64,000 nt of DNA, from assembly GCA_023375675.1 (NCBI GenBank), contig JALQBC010000013.1, positions 372,001-436,000 on the forward strand, read 5' to 3'. The DNA is from Cytospora piceicola (Eukaryota > Ascomycota > Sordariomycetes > Diaporthales > Cytosporaceae). The notes below the pieces were generated by a model that saw only the letters and a program-made list of their open reading frames with translations, did no database searches and was not told the DNA's origin. Position numbers and translations under genes: made by a program. Position 1 is the stretch's first letter. Every line of letters starts with the position of its first letter. Shown one piece after another: positions 58,126 through 64,000 of the stretch.

Positions 58126-58309
58126 ATTCAGACCTCAAGGCACTGCACATGGCCTATGGAAGGATCGCCAAGTATCATGTTAGAGGGAGTAAAGGAACTA
58201 CCTAGATATGTATTTTAGTATCTAGACATGATGGATGGTCTGTGGTATTGTTCGTCGATGAAGCCGCCGCAAACCTCTCAACGACCCAGCACGACCACAG
58301 GTGCTTATC

Positions 58310-58319
58310 TACCTAGGTA
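58310..58319. repeat. TACCTAGGTA palindrome
   Basis: An exact 10-bp copy in non-coding sequence. Confidence 0.75.
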
Positions 58320-59645
58320 TGTTGAACCGGTTGAGTACCTGAGTAGGTGTCCAAATAGTCCAACTTGAGGTCTGTCAACACGGCTCAATACGGGTTTTGG
58401 TGTGTTCCAAGATCACAGTGGCCAATCTCCGGGTGCCTGGATGTTTTCCATCTGCCAGGTTGAGTGGTATCCATCTTCCACATCATGACGGGCAAAACGG
58501 GTAGATGCTTGAAGGCCCAGGCCTTATTACAACCACCCCTCAACGAGGCATCACGCGGGGGCATGGTCAGCCAATTAGCCTAAGCTGGAATATCATCTGT
58601 ACTGCATGTGCGAACCTTGGAAATCAGGGGGCGGGGGTGATCGTTTTCCCCCAGTGCCACAACCAACCCTGCCAGTCACTCAAGTGCTCCTGCCCAGGTA
58701 CATACCCTATGTAGATAGGTACTGCTCGTACATCGACATGGGCACGGATATGCCTCGTGAGGCTTTGGTAATCCGTCTGACTTCTCCAATCTGACTTCCG
58801 TAGGTAGCGTGACGTGGAGACAGCATACGCATATATCACTTGTAGTACTTTTGTTGGATCCCACATGACCTGAAGGATGACGACCTTCACGAACTGGTAC
58901 GAGTAAAGTGGCAGTAGCCCCTGTCCCTCTGCATTTGCAGCCCGGATTGTGTTGTGCGTGTGCCAGGGTCCGCAACTATCAGGGCTGTCAGGGTTGGCCT
59001 GTCCAAATCCAGACCCCCGTTTTGGACCCCGAAGGAGTCTGATGTTGCCTAACAGACGGGATCATGAAGTAGCCGTCAACAATGGGGACGGTTCATTGTT
59101 TGTAACCGAGACAGCGTTCGAGAGTCCCGGGGAGGCTGTTATAGGATACCTACATGACTGTAAAGCAACGCGACGCGGCTGCATATGTCTCTGCCCAAAG
59201 CTCCTCACCTGCAAACCCATATATTGCATATGGCTGTGTTTAGATCACCTTATGCGTCTACCGGAGCCCGTGCGGTGAAATATCTACGTACGTAGGGATA
59301 CATAGGTCCACCTTCCCGGCTGCCTTCGACTTCCCTCAAGAGACTGCCTGAGGTCCAAGGTGCTTGAGGAGACACACTATTGCCGCCTCCTCGTCCATGT
59401 TTTCTTCTGGCCGATCTTTGGGTCGCTGTTTTCAACACGGCGCATCAGTCGAGCCCGTCAGCGCAACGTTGCCAATCTTTGGGCATCTCCAAGGTGTTTT
59501 ACATAGACAAGTCCAAAGACCACTGCCTCGTGCAAACTATAAAATATCACCATTCTTGCCGAGACTCCATCAACACTCCCTGACAATACAGTCGGAATCG
59601 CAGATCCTCAAGGTAAGCCTGGAAGCTACCAAACACGACAGATAG

Positions 59646-60249
59646 GGCTTCGCCGTCTACCGCACAACGTACGCCGACGACGAGGCATGGGCTTGCTTCA
59701 AGAAGGCAGTCGACGAGCGGTCACGTTAGAGAATCGCCAAGTCCGACGCGCCCGAGCTAGCCAGAGAGCTTGGAGTGGACCTCTGTTGAGGACCGGGACG
59801 CCCTCGACGGCGCATCCAGGGACCAACTCCGTGCTCGCTTCAAGACCTGGGCAGCCGAGGCAGTCAAGACAGAGGATCCGCGTGCCACGAACGTCGCTCC
59901 GCCCTGTAGCGATCCTTATTTTTGCAGTCGCAACGGTATCTCTACTTTGTCCAAGTCGACGAGGGGACCCTGCGGGACCCTGCGGGAAGTAGTCGGTCTA
60001 AACTACAAGGTTGACTGAGCACTCGGTCATGTCAATTTTATTGATTTCAACTAGGAACCGGACCCCGAGGATGGCGTGGGGGATCACGAGCCGATTGATG
60101 GCTACACTGGAGAGGGTGTTGGATGGTTCAAAGTCGCTCCAAATGAGCTTTTCGCTGATTGTTTCTACGAACACATCAGCGATGAAAGTTGGTATAGGAC
60201 ACACCAACGCCCGCCGGAGGTGGTCGGGGTACTTTTGAGCTGCCATTAA
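59646..60249 (+). pseudogene. Broken gene of an uncharacterised fungal protein family
   Basis: Three overlapping pieces on one strand read as one protein if frame changes are allowed. The first is GFAVYRTTYADDEAWACFKK, ending at TAG 59727-59729. After a frame change near 59770 comes EWTSVEDRDALDGASRDQL with RARFKTWAAEAVKTEDPRATN. The third includes YLYFVQVDEGTLR and, near the end, DPEDGVGDHEPIDGYTGEG and YEHISDESWYRTHQRPPEVV, stopping at 60247-60249. A 10-bp tandem duplication (GGGACCCTGC twice, about 59964-59984) accounts for one frame loss. I recall this as a common family of Pezizomycotina hypothetical proteins of unknown function; that is memory, not a search. An N-terminal part is not recognisable upstream. 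Confidence 0.7.
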
Positions 60250-60679
60250 CACACACATAAACTCCTAAAGCAAACAGATAACCCGAGGGCAAGCAATTTC
60301 ATGATGGAAAAGTACAGGTTCGTTTGATTTTAATACTTCAGCAGTCCGTCAAGTGAGAATCATACTCGTGTCACATTTTTGTGGCGAGAGGAAACCAATA
60401 GCAATCAAGTTCGCATTGTCCTATATGTTGTCTGCCTCTTTAGGCAGCTCAGCATCGTCATCAGGACTCAAAGCTGTCCAGCTGTCCAGCTGTCTGCAAC
60501 AGGCGCGTCGGTTGTGAATGAGCAAGTCGATACCAAACGGCTTCCTTCGCAGTTGTCTACCGTAAGTAATGCCATACCCACCTCTGCTTCCCAATTGCCA
60601 CATGTTACCTGCCTCTCTCGTTCTTCACGATCCCCTATGGTTCCCGCCAGTCCTCAAACATATACTTCATGTCGGGGAT
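60250..60679. other. Spacer between two broken genes
   Basis: Short open frames only; none resembles a protein. It may include decayed 3' parts of the chitinase remnant. Confidence 0.4.
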
Positions 60680-60889
60680 CTATAGGGGATTGCAGATCTC
60701 TGGCGAGCTTGTCGACACCCGTGGTCGGCTAGAAGGCAGCATATTGGCGCTATTCCAGACTTTTCGCCAGAAGGCATCTAGGATTACGTTAGTACTGGTT
60801 AGCACTCCGTTAGGGATGCTACGCTCGTTGGTGATCGGGACCGATCTCCACTGCCTGCCATAGTTAGCAACTGCAGGGAATTGGCTCAA
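60680..60889 (-). pseudogene. Remnant frame, possibly C-terminal part of the broken chitinase
   Basis: A 69-codon minus-strand frame (YGRQWRSVPITNERS, ILDAFWRKVWNSANMLPSSRP) reads like protein and lies on the same strand just downstream of the chitinase remnant. It resembles, from memory, the C-terminal extension of large fungal GH18 chitinases. The link is weak and no intact start or end is visible. Confidence 0.35.
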
Positions 60890-61139
60890 TATAACGAGCT
60901 ATCTGGGAGTCCAGCGGCTTCTTTACGAGGTAAATTATACGGAAAGGGTTATCTCTACAGAACTAGGTGCTCGACCTGACCACTAGTAAAATAAGTGTTT
61001 ATATCTGTACAGAACTCGGCAGTACTAGCCGTTCGCTCCCTAGGGTAAACATTAAAGGCTCGCTACCACGCTGGAAGTCGTAACGGCAAGCGAGCTGATT
61101 ATAAAGTGAACAGACTTCATATTGACGTGTTAGATATTA

Positions 61140-62210
61140 TTACCTAGCAAGCCCTTAATCGCGGTGAACTGGTCGTTATTAGTATCAGCGGACGAGATAA
61201 ATGATCCTAAAACGCTAACAGAATTAGCCTAGGTGATCTTCATGCCAAAGGTATCCTTACCGTTATAAGAGACCTATTACTCGTTATTAAATACGATATA
61301 CTTAAAGGCTGCTTTTTCGTATACTGGCTTGGGACCAGAGAATTGCTTTAAGATCTGTTGATCTCGTAGTATATCAAGACGCTATTTTATGGTAGAGCAA
61401 GGATCGGGATCGCTACCCCCCTTAAAGGCAAATCTAGGAGTACCTAGGTAGTGCAGCTGTTGTTCGAAAGCTAGGAAGATCGGCTCTAAAAGCTAAAGCC
61501 TATTACAACTTAAGGGAGCTTAACACTAGCACGCTAAAAGAGTCCAGCAGCGAGATAGATCTCCGTGAGATTTATATAGCCTTCTATAACTAGTTAGGGG
61601 GGGGGGGGTTTAGCTGGCTAAGATGTGCACTATTGTTTAGTAGAATCATCAGGTTCACAACTTACTCGCACTAATAGGGTCGTTTCTATCCCTAAAATCT
61701 CACGTTCATATAAGCGGTCTATCTATACCAAGAACATAAAACTTACCACATCCCGTAGAGATCGTAATTTATCAGGCTAGTCCAGTCGGTATACTTCAGC
61801 AAGCTTAGAAGATCGAACTATCTCAGATACCAGTACGAGGACAGTATAGTAAATATCAAACAAAGTAAGCGTAGCGCAGCATCAAAGATCGTTCGCAAGG
61901 TCTTCATTAAGAGCGTATAGTTATCCGTAACTTCCTCTTTACTACCGCGGTCGGGGGCACTAGGATACTCCTAGTCAATATCAAGCCCATCGAAACTATA
62001 CTTATTCTTAAACTCTTCCAACTTTATCCGCGAACTTCTAACGGTTAGTTTCAGAAGACGAAATCACGCTGAAGAGAGGCTGTGTGGTTGTACCATAATC
62101 AGAAAAGGTCCATCCTCCTACGGAAACGAAGACTTCCAAGGTTAAGATCCGAAGACTTAAGGTCCGAGTTATATTTCTTCGTGTCTGTGGTCAGCTCGAA
62201 GAGGCGTCAA
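61140..62210 (-). pseudogene. GH18 chitinase destroyed by RIP-type mutation
   Basis: Minus-strand translation gives successive GH18 blocks interrupted by stops and at least one frameshift. They are FVSVGGWTFSDYGTTTQPLF (near 62120), FDGLDID-stop-EYPSAPDRGG (61994-61950), NYTLLMKTLRTIFDAALR, YTDWTSLINYDLYGMW (near 61760), KPVYEKAAFKYIVFNNE-stop-stop-VSYNGKDTF (near 61275) and SADTNNDQFTAIKGLLG (near 61170). The catalytic DGxDxDxE box is intact except that its Trp codon is now TAG (61973-61971), a CpA-to-TpA change on the + strand. The stops in the later block suit the same change at a Gln-Trp pair. The surroundings are AT- and TpA-rich. This is a dead copy of a large fungal class V chitinase; LysM or chitin-binding modules were not seen. 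It holds one TACCTAGGTA (61441-61450) and a 12-G run (61597-61608). Confidence 0.82.
61441..61450. repeat. TACCTAGGTA palindrome inside the chitinase remnant
   Basis: An exact 10-bp copy, the only one seen inside former coding sequence. It may have arrived after the gene died, or arisen by mutation. Confidence 0.7.
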
Positions 62211-63179
62211 CGGTTCTGGTGCAAATAAGTTACAAACTAATAAGCAATAGTATCAGGCACCAGCATTTATTGATTATCTACCTTAAAAAAAAGTTGAGCG
62301 CTAGGTTCTAACTCTGGGAGAATGCGTTACAAAGATATCAGCAATCGCTAAATCATTATTTGTTCCACGGAGTCCGTGTAAGTGATCTGTCTATTGTGTT
62401 TTTTCCTCTACCCACTAGGAACGTCAGGCTGCGTCAGAAATTACTGGACAGCTTAGGTGTTATACACACACAGTTAATGACTTGTGACATTTAGCAAGCT
62501 GTGCATGACGATACGATGCGTCTCCGTTCCTCAACTGTGGTTCGGGGCGTGGTGGAGTCCGACATTGCCCAGGTGGCGGTCAAACGGATTTCAGACGAAA
62601 GCGAGGATAAATTCTGAAGTCCCAAAGGTGCGGATATTGGTCAATTTTCAACCGCTTAGAGCAACAAACGTTCTGCAATATTGAATTTTTCCACGACATG
62701 CACACCTTATCATGGCTGAAGCACGCTGCATTCAGGAGCCGCAGGCACGGACGTCTGACCTTCTTCCTACGATGGGCATTCCTGGAGAAATGAACTAACA
62801 ACACCAACAACCACTGGTGTTGCATGCGGATTCTCGGTCCCTGCCCTATGAGAATCCGACCATCGGGCCGATTTACCAACAGCCAATGTTGGACCTGTGC
62901 CAACGATCATCTAGAAGTGAACCTGTTTGAGTATGATCCTTTCGCCACTGAGGGACAAACACGTTGCGCTGCCACACGCGGTCAGAGACGAGATTGACCT
63001 TCTTAACGGAAGGTATTCCCCTACTTTCTCACTCACGAAGTTCCGCGTACTGTGTCTGGCCCACAACTTGAAATCTACAGAGCCGCAGCAGCCTCACAAC
63101 TTTTCCAAACGGGTTTTCAGCATCCGTAAACTCCATACAAATAACAGGAGGCTCGAATCTGGCTATCCACTGTTGAGCC
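62211..63179. other. Region between the chitinase remnant and the monooxygenase
   Basis: The left part (to ~62.4 kb) is AT-rich and may be decayed 5' sequence of the chitinase. From ~62.5 kb base composition returns to normal and this is the likely promoter of the monooxygenase. A 9-bp inverted repeat lies at 62827-62858. No protein-like frame. Confidence 0.5.
62827..62858. promoter_or_regulatory. Inverted repeat CGGATTCTC-N14-GAGAATCCG
   Basis: A perfect 9-bp inverted repeat with CGG/CCG ends lies 322 bp upstream of the monooxygenase start. Zn2Cys6 regulators of fungi often bind CGG triplets in inverted order, so this is a candidate operator. A chance hairpin is not excluded. Confidence 0.4.
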
Positions 63180-64000
63180 ATGTCACGTCGACGACAAACG
63201 AACGCGCCCGCACACGCAGCGCCTGCTCCGGGAGCTGGCGAGCCCACCACCCATGACATCCTCGTCGTTGGAGCCGGCATCGCCGGCATCAATACCGCAT
63301 ACCGTCTGAAAACCAAAATGCCGCACCTCAGCTTTACGGTGCTCGAAGCGCGTGATGAGCTTGGTGGAACCTGGGACCGTTTCAGATACCCAGGCGTTCG
63401 CTCAGACTCGGATATGTATACGTTCAGCTTCGCCTGGCACCCATGGCGATATAGGGTTCTCGGTGATGGGGACGAGATCATGTCCTACCTGCATGAGTGC
63501 GTGTCGACGTACGGCCTCAGGGATTATCTGAATTTTAGCCGTAAGGTGGTGAACGCGGACTGGTCATCGGAAACGCAAAGATGGACAGTCCGCGTAGACC
63601 ATAAAGGACAGCCTGAAACCTACGCTGCTAAGTGGCTGGTACTTGGCACTGGCCTTTTCAACTTCGACAAACCAGCTACCACTACTATCCCAGGCCTCGA
63701 CAACTTCCAGGGGAAAGTAATCAACCCGCAGTTCTGGCCGACCGAGTACGACTATACGGACAAGAAGGTTGTTATTGTCGGAAGCGGTGCGACTGCCATC
63801 ACGCTGCTGCCAGCAATGGTAGAGGGCGGCGCTGAGAAGGTTACTATACTACAACGCTCACCGTCCTACATCGCTAACGTGCCGGTTCCGGACAACAAGC
63901 CAAACCTGCTCGGGCGGCTGCTCCCTTTCCCTTTCCTCGTCTGGCTACGCCGTATTACCTGGTTCGGCATTATGTGGACGATCCACTTCATGTGCGTGAA
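63180..64000 (+). CDS. Flavin-containing monooxygenase, Baeyer-Villiger type (3' end outside window)
   Basis: The frame from ATG 63180 stays open for 273 codons to the window edge, so the C-terminal half is missing. Motifs are an FAD Rossmann loop VVGAGIAGINTA (GAGIAG at residues 31-36), ELGGTWDRFRYPGVRSDSDMY (66-79 region), LVLGTGLF (153-160), the Baeyer-Villiger fingerprint region FQGKVINPQFWP (176-187) and the NADPH Rossmann loop VIVGSGATAIT (201-206 core). Such enzymes use FAD, NADPH and oxygen to insert oxygen next to ketones or to oxidise nitrogen or sulfur, often in secondary metabolism or detoxification. The fingerprint's usual His is Asn here (residue 182). No intron appears in the visible part. 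The start is the first ATG, about 25 residues before the first beta strand. Substrate unknown. Confidence 0.9.
   Translation, partial: MSRRRQTNAPAHAAPAPGAGEPTTHDILVVGAGIAGINTAYRLKTKMPHLSFTVLEARDELGGTWDRFRYPGVRSDSDMYTFSFAWHPWRYRVLGDGDEIMSYLHECVSTYGLRDYLNFSRKVVNADWSSETQRWTVRVDHKGQPETYAAKWLVLGTGLFNFDKPATTTIPGLDNFQGKVINPQFWPTEYDYTDKKVVIVGSGATAITLLPAMVEGGAEKVTILQRSPSYIANVPVPDNKPNLLGRLLPFPFLVWLRRITWFGIMWTIHFMCV

Larger units (their letters stand above)
56705..59645. other. Three-kb non-coding stretch right of the FHA-RING gene
   Basis: It starts with the probable promoter of the minus-strand FHA-RING gene, which contains a GTGGTA microsatellite (56920-56998). Short repeats (GATGC near 57098-57115, AAAGC/AAAGCC near 57415-57460, ACCTTGG near 57655-57690) and several palindromes follow. 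No protein-like frame. Confidence 0.55.

Noticed and set aside
61597..61608. G run in the chitinase remnant taken as an assembly gap or adapter
   Set aside because: Sequence continues normally on both sides and similar runs occur elsewhere. It is treated as a homopolymer whose length may be inaccurate.

Overview
The window is nuclear DNA of a filamentous ascomycete (Pezizomycotina, probably a Sordariomycete). The evidence is widely spaced genes, short GT..AG introns with fungal donors (GTAAGT, GTATGT) and CTGAC/CTAAC branch points, very high GC at third codon positions in some genes, and protein families typical of these fungi. There are no operons, no CRISPR array, and no rRNA or tRNA that I could support.

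Layout. 0-2 kb is non-coding and holds a small MITE-like element. 2.0-7.0 kb has a secreted GH3 beta-glucosidase (+) converging on a Golgi pH regulator family membrane protein (-). 8.2-10.9 kb has a universal-stress-protein domain gene (-). 10.9-13.8 kb is empty. 13.8-22.5 kb is a translation and ribosome block: eIF3 subunit L (-) and the ribosome-assembly GTPase EFL1 (+) share a 0.7 kb divergent promoter, followed by eIF4B (-). 23.3-25.2 kb has two small conserved genes. 27.5-36.7 kb is one intronless 3058-codon gene for an FMP27/BLTP2 bridge-like lipid transfer protein. 39.2-40.8 kb is a serine/proline-rich fungal protein. About 4 kb without a gene follows. 44.8-50.3 kb is RRP5 (pre-rRNA processing), divergent from a YML020W-like alpha/beta hydrolase. 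54.7-56.7 kb is a Dma-type FHA-RING ubiquitin ligase.

The last 7 kb is different. It carries one broken gene with a nonsense codon and frameshifts (59.6-60.2 kb). Next to it is an AT-rich stretch in which I can read a GH18 chitinase on the minus strand, destroyed by CpA-to-TpA changes typical of repeat-induced point mutation. An intact flavin monooxygenase of the Baeyer-Villiger type then runs off the right edge.

Four of the housekeeping genes (eIF3L, EFL1, eIF4B, RRP5) act in translation or ribosome assembly, but only eIF3L and EFL1 share a promoter region. A 10-bp palindrome, TACCTAGGTA, recurs through the non-coding stretches and was not seen in any intact coding exon. I found no multi-gene system that I would call new. 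The best leads are the MITE, the mutated chitinase, the 4-nt coding exon of eIF4B, the palindrome family, and the monooxygenase with its altered signature and upstream inverted repeat. Exon boundaries were worked out by eye from splice sites and reading phase, and every multi-exon model closes in frame.
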